Shown here: positions 35,413-45,029 of the stretch, piece after piece
How positions within the stretch are numbered: the first letter of the stretch is position 1
Layout of the letters: the number at the start of each line of letters is the position of its first letter
Origin: Pseudomonas sp. PD9R
GTDB taxonomy: Bacteria; Pseudomonadota; Gammaproteobacteria; Pseudomonadales; Pseudomonadaceae
Direction: 5' to 3'
DNA: 64,000 bases
Assembly: GCF_019200975.1 (NCBI RefSeq)
Contig: NZ_JAHTMR010000004.1
Location: 310,001-374,000 of the forward strand
Made by a program: the position numbers and the translations under genes
The notes under the pieces: generated by a model
Told to the model about the DNA's origin: nothing
What the model saw: the letters and a program-made list of their open reading frames with translations, nothing else
The model's database searches: none

Positions 35413-37317
35413 TCATGCCTGTCCCACTTCCAGTCCACAGGCCCAAAGGATAGCCAGTCGGATGTACTCCGGCACGACGAAATCAGCTGGGCGCGCCAAG
35501 AGCGCATCCGCGAGCGCTTGGGCGTACAACCCCTTGCCAATCTCTTCGGAGTCGAGCCTGGCGAGCAAAGCGCCAGCAAAAGGGGCTTTGTCAGCAGAGG
35601 ACATGGAGGCGAAATCCCGTTTTGCATCTTCCCTCAAATTCCCGGCCACCTTGCCATCCTGAACGGGCCAGAGATCTGCTGCCACATTCAACATGGTCGT
35701 GAGGTTGCCGCCCTCCAGCGCAATATCGTACTCGAAGGTCTTGTACTTGCCGGCGAACAACCGAGCGAATTGAGACTGATTGATCTGCCCCTGAAGCTCC
35801 AATGCCGGATTGTTTCCCAGCCGGTGATCTTCGGCATGCGGAAGGAATGGAACTTGTTTTTCCCCGCCTTCGCCATCGTCAATGGTCGAGAAAGATTTGG
35901 GAGGGTCATTGTCCGTGAGTCCGGCGCACCTGATAGGCACATTACCACCAGGCTGGGCGCCCGTGACATCGCAGAACAGCTGCATGAAATGCTTGAAATA
36001 GATACCGCCAAGGTTGATGACGGACACGCCGTAATCGTCCAAAGAGTCCCTGCCCTTCCCTTGAGCATGCAAGACGATCCTAGCCAGCTCGGGGACAACG
36101 ATTGCCTCGGCAATTCCTTCGACGAGGATCGCGCCTTTTGAGAAAAGAAGATTTGACTTGGTGACGTCGAGCCAGCGATCTACAAAACGCCGGCTCTGCT
36201 CAGGAAGCCCTGTTTTTCTCAGAGGAACGGCTGTTGGCATGCCTTCATTGGAGAGGTGAATCAGGTGCTCCACAGACACCGCAGCCGAAATCACAGTTGA
36301 GTGGGTTGTGATGATGACCTGGATACCTCGAGCTTCCGCCTCTGTTTTGAGGTGTCGTAGCAACCGTAGTTGGAGCTGCGGGTGTAGGTGCGCCTCCGGT
36401 TCCTCGATGAGCAGCAGCCGCAGGTAGGTCTCTTCACCACGACCCTCCTCTACCTCGAGGACGAGCTCCGCTAGGATGGATGCGATGTACAATAGGTTGT
36501 TGTACCCCAGGCTGTTCTCCCCCAGAGATCGGAACTGGGTGGGGTCGGCATTTGTGAGGTCGGGGAAGTAAAGTAGTCTCAATCCTTCAACGATACGGGA
36601 GAAGCTCACCTCGGAGAATTGGATCAACGTGCTTTGGGACAGATGCATTCCGAGCGCGGCCTTCAGGCTTTCACCGATGCGTTGGTTGGCCAGTTTGATA
36701 GCAAAGTCGTCGCTCTGAGAAAGCTCGCGGTTGAAGTCGCCAACGCGCTGCTCCAGCGCAGTTTGAGTACCGGCCTTTCTGGCAGCGTCCAGCTCTTTCC
36801 GACATAGGGCCTTCAACAGTCTGGACAAACGTGATTGGCGCCCCTCTCGGAGCTTGCTCTCTGCGTCGCGTAGTGGCGGCAGATAAACACAGTGAATCAA
36901 GTCGAGTGTTTCAGGATCTAAGGGCTGGGTGAATTCGTGACCGCCATAAGTGTGATACTTGAAGCGTCCACGTGACTCTTGGTTTTTGGCAATGAAGGTG
37001 AGCTTCGCTTCATCATAGTTCCCGCACCACTCATCAAAGGCAGTGGCATCCTTATCATCCAGGTCGGAAAACGTGGCCTGGATCTGGAGCTCCTCCGAGG
37101 CGAAAGCACCTGCCTCAAAACCCTTGTAGAAATCGTGCTCACCGATGATTCGTTTGCCCGACTCCGAGTCATTGAAGAGCTGACGCACCGCGCTGATTAC
37201 ACCGGTCTTGCCCGCGCCGTTTTCGCCCACCAACACGTTCAGCCCATCGTGAAATTCGATAGTGAAGGGTTCGCCAAAGCACTTGAAACCTCTAACGTCC
37301 AACGCGCGTAGATACAT
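35413..37317 (-). CDS. gajA: Gabija endonuclease GajA-like (OLD family, ABC ATPase plus TOPRIM)
   Basis: The 634-residue protein combines an SMC/ABC-like ATPase and a TOPRIM nuclease domain. Walker A is VGENGAGKTGV at about residues 31-41, the second ATPase half has LLIEEPEAHLHPQLQL (Walker B) and VIITTHSTV. The TOPRIM part begins with AILVEGIAEAIVVPEL at about 395 and has LTDNDPPKS acidic residues. This is the class 2 OLD arrangement that, with an adjacent UvrD helicase, defines Gabija, which nicks DNA on NTP depletion. ATG 37317 follows AGAAGGGATTCTC. Whether it is true Gabija or a near OLD-UvrD relative needs a family comparison. Confidence 0.85.
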   Translation of the reverse strand: MYLRALDVRGFKCFGEPFTIEFHDGLNVLVGENGAGKTGVISAVRQLFNDSESGKRIIGEHDFYKGFEAGAFASEELQIQATFSDLDDKDATAFDEWCGNYDEAKLTFIAKNQESRGRFKYHTYGGHEFTQPLDPETLDLIHCVYLPPLRDAESKLREGRQSRLSRLLKALCRKELDAARKAGTQTALEQRVGDFNRELSQSDDFAIKLANQRIGESLKAALGMHLSQSTLIQFSEVSFSRIVEGLRLLYFPDLTNADPTQFRSLGENSLGYNNLLYIASILAELVLEVEEGRGEETYLRLLLIEEPEAHLHPQLQLRLLRHLKTEAEARGIQVIITTHSTVISAAVSVEHLIHLSNEGMPTAVPLRKTGLPEQSRRFVDRWLDVTKSNLLFSKGAILVEGIAEAIVVPELARIVLHAQGKGRDSLDDYGVSVINLGGIYFKHFMQLFCDVTGAQPGGNVPIRCAGLTDNDPPKSFSTIDDGEGGEKQVPFLPHAEDHRLGNNPALELQGQINQSQFARLFAGKYKTFEYDIALEGGNLTTMLNVAADLWPVQDGKVAGNLREDAKRDFASMSSADKAPFAGALLARLDSEEIGKGLYAQALADALLARPADFVVPEYIRLAILWACGLEVGQA

Positions 37318-37596
37318 GAGAATCCCTTCTATCTGGAGTCATCCGGTGGCGAGCAGAGGCCGCGCCTAGATGGCGCTAGGCCTCGATGAACGACTCCTAG
37401 CTGAATAGTGGCAATACGTTACACCGGTTGGCTATCAGGGCCTACCTGTAGATGGGGCTTTAGCTTCCAGTTGAAGCGGACAAAAGCGCACGCAAGCCTG
37501 CCAATCCACAGAATCTCTGGGGCACATTAGCGCCGCTCTACGCGTGATGCCGGCAGAGCGGTATCATTTAACATCCTCAAATGGTGCGGCTCAGGT

Positions 37597-38637
37597 GTGG
37601 CCGAACCTCCAAAGAACGACCCTCACCAGGGTGCTGCTCAATTTTCAGTGGAGCCACGCGGCGTGATCGAAAAATTCATTGAGTTCAACGAAAAGCGAGG
37701 CAGAGAGCTGACTGAGCGCTACGTTCTCCATGTGTTCAACGTGTTCTCTCCCACTCAGCTGAAACGCAGGCTGGGGCACAAGCAACCGAAAGTGTGTCGG
37801 TATTGCGGGAAAGACGAGAGATCCACGACCTTCCGCGAAGAGTCGCATGCCATACCCATTTTTCTGGGGAACAAGACGATTATCGATGATCTGGAGTGTG
37901 ATCAGTGCAATCACCACTTCGGGGATCATCTTGAAAACAGCTTCGCAGCCTACACCCACCCTCACCGTCCATTTCAGCGAATCCGGGGGCGCAATGGCAT
38001 CCCAAAGTACAAAGCCCCAGACTTAGAGGTTTCGGCTGTCGACCAATCCAACCTAGTCATCTGTGTCGGTGATAAAGGTGGAGTCGATGCGTTGGAGGTC
38101 GAGGGCAAGAATCAACTCCGTTTCCAGGTTGTGCGCCAACCCTACTACCCGACCGCCATTCACAAGATGCTCATCAAAATGGCATTGGCCATGATGCCAG
38201 ACGATGACCACCGCCAATTCGATTACCTGAAACCCTGGCTTCTGAGTAAAAACCATAAGCCTGGCTTGAGTGGCTCCGTGCCGGTTATCGAGTGGGGGAT
38301 AAGCGGAGGCGTCAATCCAAACAAAATCACCTGCATCGTTGCCAAGGTGAGAGAGGCGTTTCAAGAATCGACATATAGGTATCAGTTCATATTTCAGTAC
38401 GGGAATTTCCAGTACCAGATTGTGATTCCCCTGCCTGACGAGTGTGGCCATCGTAAGGATTTCGTCTACGCGCCCGTGTTCCTGCCTGATGAGCATTTCC
38501 GAGTATTTGGCCCATCCGACTATCAGGAGAAGCACTTCAACTCACCTGACCGGGTGCGTGGAGAAAAACTCAGCATCCTGCTTCAGTACAGCGACAAATC
38601 CTCTGGAGGGCCTGGGCAGGAGAACACTGCTGATTAG
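37597..38637 (+). CDS. HNH-family endonuclease-like protein
   Basis: The 346-residue protein carries a zinc-bound HNH-like core at about residues 68-115. It has VCRYCGKDE, then EESHAIPIFLGNKTI with the histidine, and ECDQCNHHFGDHLENS, a CxxC...H...CxxC...N/H layout. The C-terminal 200 residues are unassigned. Start GTG 37597 lacks a strong ribosome-binding sequence, and a later start is possible. The gene is divergent from gajA across 279 bases and convergent with the Qat operon. Proteins of this type sit often in defence islands; here it may be a stand-alone restriction factor (inference). Confidence 0.72.
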   Translation: MAEPPKNDPHQGAAQFSVEPRGVIEKFIEFNEKRGRELTERYVLHVFNVFSPTQLKRRLGHKQPKVCRYCGKDERSTTFREESHAIPIFLGNKTIIDDLECDQCNHHFGDHLENSFAAYTHPHRPFQRIRGRNGIPKYKAPDLEVSAVDQSNLVICVGDKGGVDALEVEGKNQLRFQVVRQPYYPTAIHKMLIKMALAMMPDDDHRQFDYLKPWLLSKNHKPGLSGSVPVIEWGISGGVNPNKITCIVAKVREAFQESTYRYQFIFQYGNFQYQIVIPLPDECGHRKDFVYAPVFLPDEHFRVFGPSDYQEKHFNSPDRVRGEKLSILLQYSDKSSGGPGQENTAD

Positions 38638-38760
38638 ATTCTCAGTTTTCAGGCGGCGAGTTTCGCGCGTCGAAGCGCAACTCCTCGGAGTGAAGACCGG
38701 GCCGTAGTAAAACGAGCTCGTAGACCTAGACGCTGCCTGGCAAGGCATTCAAACCTAATA

Positions 38761-39528
38761 CTAGGTACGTACTAGATCTCGCAGATTACTAATGATTTGG
38801 GCTGCAGCTTGCTCTGGCGATTGCTCTCGAAGCAGCGCCAGCGCCTGTACCGTTTTGGGGATATCGGTAGCAGGCCTGGTTGGCCGTCCTTCGATTTGCA
38901 CGAACGGGCCATCGGTCTCGGTGAGAAGCCGGTCAGATGGCAGCGAGGCGACAAGGTTGCGATGCCTGGCGGAGCTCAGCATCTGCGAGTTGATCGAGAA
39001 ATAGCATCCAAGCTCCACAGCCCGCCTGGCCTCGCTAGCGGAGCCGGTGAACCAGTGAAGCACCACCGTTCCCCGGTCAGTTGGAAGTAGGCGCTCGATA
39101 TGGGACAGCACTTTTCCCACACTGCGTACGCTGTGGACAGTGAGGATCTTCCCGCCCTGCTCCGAGCAAGCCTCGAGCACCCTCTTGAACACCCGCTCCT
39201 GGGCCTCAAAGCTTCGATAGAACTGGGGCCCGGCATCAAGCCCCACCTCTCCAACGTATCGAGTCTCCTCAAGCAGGCGCTCCAGGAGTGGCAGCTCCGA
39301 TTCACGCTCTGCCACCAGTTGGGGATGTAGCCCCAATGCCACCCGGACATGCCGAGCCGAGGCCGCAAGCTCACGATTGCGCCGCCATGCTTTCGGTGTA
39401 GTAGTCACGGCCAAGGTAGCGACCTCTGCCTGATCGCACTCCACGATGAGACGCTCGTGATCGGGATAGAGGTCAAGGTGGCAGTGGAAATCCACCCACT
39501 TTGGAATCGAGCTCTTCTGCGGTTTCAT
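38761..39528 (-). CDS. qatD: Qat system TatD-like nuclease QatD
   Basis: The 255-residue TatD-family metal-dependent hydrolase shows VDFHCHLDL (first metal motif), GLHPQL, YVGEVGLDA, LHWFTGS and the final TETDGPF with Asp. All ligand positions are present. In the four-gene Qat anti-phage system it acts with the KAP ATPase, QatB and the QueC-like protein. Its ATG overlaps the qatC stop (ATGA), so it is translationally coupled as last gene of the operon. Confidence 0.9.
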   Translation of the reverse strand: MKPQKSSIPKWVDFHCHLDLYPDHERLIVECDQAEVATLAVTTTPKAWRRNRELAASARHVRVALGLHPQLVAERESELPLLERLLEETRYVGEVGLDAGPQFYRSFEAQERVFKRVLEACSEQGGKILTVHSVRSVGKVLSHIERLLPTDRGTVVLHWFTGSASEARRAVELGCYFSINSQMLSSARHRNLVASLPSDRLLTETDGPFVQIEGRPTRPATDIPKTVQALALLREQSPEQAAAQIISNLRDLVRT

Positions 39529-40901
39529 AGTGGTATGGCTGTCACACCCTCGAGGTAATTGTCGACTTCCAGCAGTCCATCTCGATAAACCTGTTCGAAG
39601 TCATCCAAGCTGTCAGGATGGTCGATCAAAGGCCCGGGCTCATGAATTGCGAATTTGGCGCGGTGTGGCGTACGTTTGAGGCGCGCGATGGCCAGCTGGA
39701 AAGAGCGCACATGTTCGCCATCAGATTTGTTCGTGTCCAGCGTTTGCGCATGTAGATCCGGGATGACATATCGGGTTTGATCCGGCCCGCACCCACGATG
39801 AATTGCTGCCCGCCTGATAATACAGGGGACGCAGAACCCGCAGTGCTTGGGTGATCGATTCGAGGGGTCGGGATGGTACCTTGCCTTTCCTGGCGAGGAG
39901 CACGACATCGTGAGATGCACATGATCCGCTAGGAACTCAGGGTCAGAGCACTGCTCTGCCATCTGGCCCTTGGTGAGATGGCTGAACATGTTGAATAGCC
40001 TCGTGCTCAGGCCCAAACGACCGAAAAGCTCATTCACCCGCGCCATGTAGTATGGATGAGTCGTGCGCGTGCTACATGCACCCAGGCGGCGCGGATCCAG
40101 GGGAACGTTCAGAGAGATCAGGCCATTTTCAGGCACATGGATGGTGATCGAGTCGCCGATCGCTTCCGCGGCCATGGCCGCCAGCGCGAAGAACAGGAAT
40201 GAGCGCGCTCGAAGCGTATCTTCACTACCTCCCCCCTCCACGAGATCGTGCGGGAACCCCACACGGGCCTGGACGTGGTTGATCGACGTCTCGGAAAACC
40301 TCTCCTGCAGCGCTGCCCGGCAGTCGTTCTGATAGGTGCTGGTGCTGTTGGTGTCCCAGTAATGGCTCACAAGCAATGGTTTGCCGCCGCCACTGAGTAG
40401 ATCGATCGCCCCAATGAAGCTGTCCATCCCCCCTGAGAACAGGCAGACGCTGTCCGACTCATCTGTTCTCAAGCTCTCCGGAGCGCGAGATAGCTCATCG
40501 ATATCTGTGGGCCGCTCGCGGAAGACCAGGCGCCAGCGATCACCAGTGAGGAATTTCAAGGTCGAGGCCAGCAAGTCGGACGTTGCTGTCCATACTGCGG
40601 GATCTGCGACGGGGACGTAGAGGTCGATCTCCCTCGTCCAGGAATTCTCCGATTCGGTGTCTCGTGAGATTCTGGTGTCCGCCGCAGTAAGGGTCGCCGC
40701 CAACAGTGCCAGGTCGACGGCAGTCTCTCCTGGGCTAAGTCCCAGGTCAGCTAATTGCTCGATGGCTTGGCCGATCCCGAACTGCAGCCGTCCGTGTCCG
40801 TCGAGGAATTGGATATTGGTGATGACACTACCTGGCTCCAGCAGCGCTAGATCCTGGTCATCCGTTTCGCCGAGCCGGCAGATAATGCTGTGGTGCCTCA
40901 T
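39525..40901 (-). CDS. qatC: Qat system QueC-like protein QatC
   Basis: The 458-residue protein carries a PP-loop ATP pyrophosphatase motif CLFSGGMDSFIGAIDLL in its middle, followed by LVSHYWDTN. It has a C-terminal Cys cluster (HCGFCVPCIIRR) that resembles the zinc site of the 7-cyano-7-deazaguanine synthase QueC. It is longer than true QueC (about 230), with an N-terminal extension of about 150 residues typical of QatC. It is coupled by ATGA overlaps to qatB before and qatD after. A base- or protein-modifying role related to deazapurine chemistry is suspected in the family, not shown here. Confidence 0.9.
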   Translation of the reverse strand: MRHHSIICRLGETDDQDLALLEPGSVITNIQFLDGHGRLQFGIGQAIEQLADLGLSPGETAVDLALLAATLTAADTRISRDTESENSWTREIDLYVPVADPAVWTATSDLLASTLKFLTGDRWRLVFRERPTDIDELSRAPESLRTDESDSVCLFSGGMDSFIGAIDLLSGGGKPLLVSHYWDTNSTSTYQNDCRAALQERFSETSINHVQARVGFPHDLVEGGGSEDTLRARSFLFFALAAMAAEAIGDSITIHVPENGLISLNVPLDPRRLGACSTRTTHPYYMARVNELFGRLGLSTRLFNMFSHLTKGQMAEQCSDPEFLADHVHLTMSCSSPGKARYHPDPSNRSPKHCGFCVPCIIRRAAIHRGCGPDQTRYVIPDLHAQTLDTNKSDGEHVRSFQLAIARLKRTPHRAKFAIHEPGPLIDHPDSLDDFEQVYRDGLLEVDNYLEGVTAIPL

Positions 40902-41761
40902 TCCAGCCCCTCCGCTGCACTCGCGATAAGATCGAATGCCGCCTCATAGATCGCAGACGTAACCTGATTGACCTCTTGGTCTGTGGGCGCCGGCCATTGC
41001 TCCAGCCGGTTGGCGAGCTGACCCCGCGTACAACCCGTGATGAACGAACTCAGCTGAGACTGGATGCGTTCAACCGCTTCCACATCATCTGGCATGGTGA
41101 TGCCCCTACCACCCAAGTCCGCCATGATCATGCTCTCAATCGAATTCGCTACGAAGTCGAGGAAGAAGTTCTGCCGATCAGCTTGAGTCATGTCCTCGAA
41201 GCTACCGCTGCCTGCCTCGTCCAGTTCGGCGATCGTATTCAGTGCGGCCTGGCGAGCAACACCTTCGTCAATCGCGCCGCCAGGCGGGCAGATAAACTCA
41301 AGCAGTGTGAGCAGCACCTGGGATGCCGGTTGCCCTGGCGCCACGGTGAGCTGCAACCGCCGCAGTGTTTCCGCTGCCCCGTTGCGCTGAACATCTCCGA
41401 AGATGCTGAGCAGCTTTGCCGCAGTAGCGCGAGATGTCCCCATGCGGCGCGCGCCTCTCGATGATCCCCCTACGCCTTTACGCACATAGGAAGACAGGGC
41501 ATTCCCCAAATCGCTGGGGCTTCCAGTGCGGGCGAACCGGGTGAAGCTGCTGCGAGCCCCTCGAAGTGAGCCAGTGCCGTCATTGTTCACCGGCCCTGAC
41601 GGAGCTGAGCCTGGCTGAGATGGCGTAGAACCGGACTGAGATGGATTTGCTTGGCTTGGCCCGTTCGGTTGAGCGGCCGGGGCGGCTGGCTGCGCTACAT
41701 CATCAATCCAGGAGGGCACCAAGCCGGAGCTCGGGCCTCCATATCCTTTGGAGGTACCCAT
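40898..41761 (-). CDS. qatB: Qat system protein QatB
   Basis: The 287-residue protein starts MGTSKGYGGPSSGLVPSW, which is the family's conserved opening. A Pro/Ser/Gln/Asn-rich low-complexity linker (about 25-65) and an Arg/Gly-rich patch (about 70-110) precede a helical C-terminal domain. A short GGPSSGL-SWID N-terminal tag and unstructured linker suggest that the first residues are a peptide substrate or docking tail. AAGGA precedes the start; the stop overlaps qatC by four bases. Biochemical function is unknown to me. Confidence 0.85.
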   Translation of the reverse strand: MGTSKGYGGPSSGLVPSWIDDVAQPAAPAAQPNGPSQANPSQSGSTPSQPGSAPSGPVNNDGTGSLRGARSSFTRFARTGSPSDLGNALSSYVRKGVGGSSRGARRMGTSRATAAKLLSIFGDVQRNGAAETLRRLQLTVAPGQPASQVLLTLLEFICPPGGAIDEGVARQAALNTIAELDEAGSGSFEDMTQADRQNFFLDFVANSIESMIMADLGGRGITMPDDVEAVERIQSQLSSFITGCTRGQLANRLEQWPAPTDQEVNQVTSAIYEAAFDLIASAAEGLE

Positions 41762-41769
41762 ATCAATCC

Positions 41770-43719
41770 TTATGATTTCCCGCTAAGCGTAAGTACGCGC
41801 TTAGCTGCATTCTGAAGATTCTCGTTCTCGATCTGCTGACTCCAACCTCTCAGAATTGCATCGAGACCCTGTATAGCATTTGTATCCTTGAGGCACTCAT
41901 GCCATGGGGCGGGAGCCCACATCCCGAGTTTTGGCGTGGGCAGAGATCGGATAAATTCGACCAGGCGTTTCTGCAGCACGGGGCGTTGTTTGACAAGCTC
42001 GATCAACCCCGCGACACCTTTGGGTTGATCCGAAAAATCGTCCGCCTGGATTATCTGATCGCGGAGTGCGTCAAAAACATTCTCGGCATCAACCTCAGCC
42101 AATCCCACAATTTCTTTCTTCGTGGACGCTTGCCGGATCAGTAATGGTGGGCCCATTAGCTTGTCGACGAGCGCCTCGAGATGACTCACTACGACCTGCC
42201 CCATCAAGGAGCTGCGCTTATCGCGAGTCACGAAAATGTAGGGGCGCAGATCAACTCCGGTTAGCGCGGGGTCGATCGCCGCCCAGTTGCTGATCCAATC
42301 GCTCTTCTCCCAATCGTTCACATCGCCAGAATTGGCCACTGCCTTGAGCTTGCCAGAACTTTTCCCCTCATCCGGCTCTGAGGCGGCTCCCTTGGACTTC
42401 TTGGCCCGCTTTTCCAGTTCAGCGATGGCCGGTACCGCGCCGTCCGCATCCAGGCTCGCGATTCGAGCAAGTTGCTCGTAAAAATCAGGGTGGAAACGCT
42501 CAGCCAGCATGATTTTCGCAAGTATTGGACGCCGGATATCCTCAACAAACCCACGAGCCTCGGCGATGGCGTAGCGCAGCATCATTGAGTTCAGGAAGCG
42601 TTTGATCTGCCGGGGGTTGCCGCGGGTACCCTCACTCAAGATCCGGGCCAGCAAGGCACTGGTATCCAACGCTTCCTGGGCAAATTCGGGAAGCGGGTTA
42701 CCGAACGCACCAGCTACAGCCTTGCGGTCGAGGCCTGTGCTCTTCCAGGGCCGGAGCATGTCCTGCTGCGCGGTGTTCAAGAGCGTCTTGAATCGATCGT
42801 CATCCGTTTTGACGAAGCTCTCGAGCTGGAGCAACGTGATGTAACTACGGGTTTCTGCCAGCCCCAGGGCCGGGATGCGGAACGGTACCTGAATGAGTTT
42901 TTCGAGGTAGTTACGTGCATAGGTCACTGGCCCGGTGCCCTGAGGTAGGTCTGGGAAGTGCTCGCGCACCGCGTACTCGATCATGGCCTCATCAGCACCT
43001 ACCACGAATGCTGTCCGATTGACGAAGAGGAAGAGGCGGATGGCCTCAAGCGTGGCAATGGCTGTCTTGGGCAGGCATCGATCCAGGTCATCCACGATGA
43101 CCACCAACTGGTCAATGTCAGCGGCTGTTAGAAGCTCTTCGAACTCGGCCCGGAACTGATGCATGTGCTCGGGAAGTTGCTCAGATTCGGTTTCAGCATC
43201 CTTTATGAAGCCCCCAGCCTTCTCAGCAAGGCCCGTGAGGCTTTCAATGCTCAGGTGGTCGCCCGGGTTCTGCACAAAGGCGGAAATCGACTCCACGGCC
43301 CCTTTTAGCTGGTCAATGCTGGGGAGGCCGGTCAACGCGGTAAGCCCAAGCCCTCCTGCTTGCTTGGCCAGCTTGAACCAATCAACGCGCCGCAACACCT
43401 TCTTCGCAGCATCAGCGACCTTTGTGGAGTTAGGGCGAGCGCGGCGCAGTTCATCGACAATGGTCTGGATAACGACAGTTTTCGCATCCTCAAAGCCTTC
43501 GAATGTCCACCCGTTGAACCAGATACAACATACGCGCTCATCAGCATTGAGGAGTTGCTGGGTCATCTTCAGGACACTGGATTTACCCGCCCCCCAATCA
43601 CCGTGCACACCAATGGTTACCGGAGCTCCGCGTGATTCGCGAAGTAGGCGCTCCACTGTTTTGGCAATTGGGGTGTAATACAGCAGGTCAGTGGCTGTTT
43701 CCTGGTCGTTCAGGAACAT
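41770..43719 (-). CDS. qatA: Qat system KAP-family P-loop ATPase QatA
   Basis: The 649-residue KAP NTPase is the first gene of the Qat operon. It has Walker A GVHGDWGAGKSSVLK at about residues 38-52, Walker B LVVIVDDLDRCLPK at about 210-222 and a GNPRQIKRFLNS sensor-like segment at about 378. One weakly hydrophobic stretch around AGGLGLTALTGLP may be a membrane-associated insertion of the KAP type. GGGAG lies before ATG 43719. A 270-base upstream gap probably holds the operon promoter. As the ATPase of the system it is presumed to sense or act on phage infection. Confidence 0.9.
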   Translation of the reverse strand: MFLNDQETATDLLYYTPIAKTVERLLRESRGAPVTIGVHGDWGAGKSSVLKMTQQLLNADERVCCIWFNGWTFEGFEDAKTVVIQTIVDELRRARPNSTKVADAAKKVLRRVDWFKLAKQAGGLGLTALTGLPSIDQLKGAVESISAFVQNPGDHLSIESLTGLAEKAGGFIKDAETESEQLPEHMHQFRAEFEELLTAADIDQLVVIVDDLDRCLPKTAIATLEAIRLFLFVNRTAFVVGADEAMIEYAVREHFPDLPQGTGPVTYARNYLEKLIQVPFRIPALGLAETRSYITLLQLESFVKTDDDRFKTLLNTAQQDMLRPWKSTGLDRKAVAGAFGNPLPEFAQEALDTSALLARILSEGTRGNPRQIKRFLNSMMLRYAIAEARGFVEDIRRPILAKIMLAERFHPDFYEQLARIASLDADGAVPAIAELEKRAKKSKGAASEPDEGKSSGKLKAVANSGDVNDWEKSDWISNWAAIDPALTGVDLRPYIFVTRDKRSSLMGQVVVSHLEALVDKLMGPPLLIRQASTKKEIVGLAEVDAENVFDALRDQIIQADDFSDQPKGVAGLIELVKQRPVLQKRLVEFIRSLPTPKLGMWAPAPWHECLKDTNAIQGLDAILRGWSQQIENENLQNAAKRVLTLSGKS

Positions 43720-43990
43720 GCAGAGAACTCCCTTCCTAGCATTTGAGATTAAACCACAAGCGTGAACTCAGCGCCGGAAAGCGCCCGTACTCACATCACG
43801 GTTACAGGTATGAAATTTATGCCGCGAGTAGGCCAAGCACACGCACCGATGTCAATACGCCATTCATCCACATCGTTGCTGAGGTGATTACGTAACAATG
43901 GTCTTTGAGTCAGCAGGGTGCGCCTGGTCAATCAAGCGTTACTTGCACCAAGACAGATCCAGGGACAACCTTTGATCGTCTGCTGGAGAA

Positions 43991-44491
43991 ATGACTCTCT
44001 CGAATCTACAAGGGACTGCAAAACACGCCCGCTGGCGACCTGCCCCCGTACCGGATGACGCAGCCATAGTCAGAGTTCGTTGCGACGCTAACAGTGCGCT
44101 GGTGACAGCTAACCATTCGAAATCCCCTGATGCGCCGGCGCATGTCGGAAATCACATTGGCCTGTACCGAGCGGAGGACGATGGCCACGTTCACTACTTA
44201 GTGTCCCCATCCAGGCACCACAACAAGGAGTCGTCGCATCGCAATGCCAACCGGTACATCGCTGATGAATGGCTCGATAAACCATGGCATCAACTTGGCG
44301 TGACTGAGCTGGTTGTGCTCAAGTCGGGGGTTTTCGGAAGTGACGCCGTCGTAGCGGAAGGGATCGGCCTGCTGTGCCGGCATGCTCCCCTCTGGGACTG
44401 GTACATCCGATTGCCCAGCCCGATGCATCTTGGCGAGAAAATAGCGGTTGACCATCCGTACTTCGAAGCGCAGAGAAGCTCATTTGCCTAA
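43991..44491 (+). CDS. Unknown protein beside the Qat operon
   Basis: The 166-residue protein, starting ATG 43991 after GGAGAA, has no domain that I recognise. It is hydrophilic and rich in His, with an HxHY-like segment (DGHVHYLVS) and a C-terminal WDWYIRLPSPMHLGE. The single-domain size would fit an island-carried accessory protein. It is divergent from qatA with about 270 bases between. Confidence 0.55.
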   Translation: MTLSNLQGTAKHARWRPAPVPDDAAIVRVRCDANSALVTANHSKSPDAPAHVGNHIGLYRAEDDGHVHYLVSPSRHHNKESSHRNANRYIADEWLDKPWHQLGVTELVVLKSGVFGSDAVVAEGIGLLCRHAPLWDWYIRLPSPMHLGEKIAVDHPYFEAQRSSFA

Positions 44492-44636
44492 AGCGCCAAC
44501 GGAGTACATCTGTACTCTCTCCGTGCATCGCACCACTCACGGATGCGTGGCGCTGCTGCTATGGCAACGAGTCGTCTACCGCCGAGGCAAGTCTCAGTTT
44601 AAGTCCGTAATCCGGAAGCGATCCATTTAGTTGTTA

Positions 44637-44975
44637 ATGTCACGTGCGCAGAATACTTTGAACACAACCCCTCTTCTCCCCGCCGGCGAGGTTAGCCAAG
44701 TGCTGACGGATGTCGCACTCGGCAAACGCATCATGATGCGAAGCACCATTCAGTCATGGAATGAGATCTACCACGGTCTCATGCCCGTGGAAATTGATGG
44801 CTGGCGACTTACCCTCTTCAATGACTGTGACACCCTGGACTACTGCGAGTACTGCAGGTCGCCTGATGGTAGAGTCGGTACACTCGAGCTCTGGCAGCGC
44901 GACGGAGCCGATCCTGTCGAACTATTGAGTACCAGGGAGCATGAGCAGCTCGAGCGTTTACTCGCTGCGCTCTGA
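44637..44975 (+). CDS. Short unknown-family protein, copy 1 (possibly DUF7693)
   Basis: The 112-residue protein (ATG 44637; a TTG six bases earlier is possible) shares most of its length with the protein at 48958-49296. Shared stretches include DVALGKRIMMRS, then IQSWNEIY, MPVEIDGWRLTLFNDCD and an EH/ER-x-LERLL-AL C-terminus. The pattern resembles a short Pseudomonas family that I associate with DUF7693, though I cannot check it. A Cys pair (DYCEYC here, EYCEEC in the other) may bind metal. Function unknown. Confidence 0.7.
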   Translation: MSRAQNTLNTTPLLPAGEVSQVLTDVALGKRIMMRSTIQSWNEIYHGLMPVEIDGWRLTLFNDCDTLDYCEYCRSPDGRVGTLELWQRDGADPVELLSTREHEQLERLLAAL

Positions 44976-45029
44976 GCCTGTACGCAAAAGCACGGTACCA
45001 TTGTTGACTTAAAGCAATGGAGACCACAC

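Noticed and set aside
37341..37420. GCCTAG/CTAGGC inverted pair before gajA
   Set aside because: Only a six-base arm in a promoter-like gap; too short to call.
44502..44517. GAGTACA/TGTACTC palindrome after 44491
   Set aside because: Two-base centre is too small for a hairpin terminator, and no other sign of a regulatory site exists.
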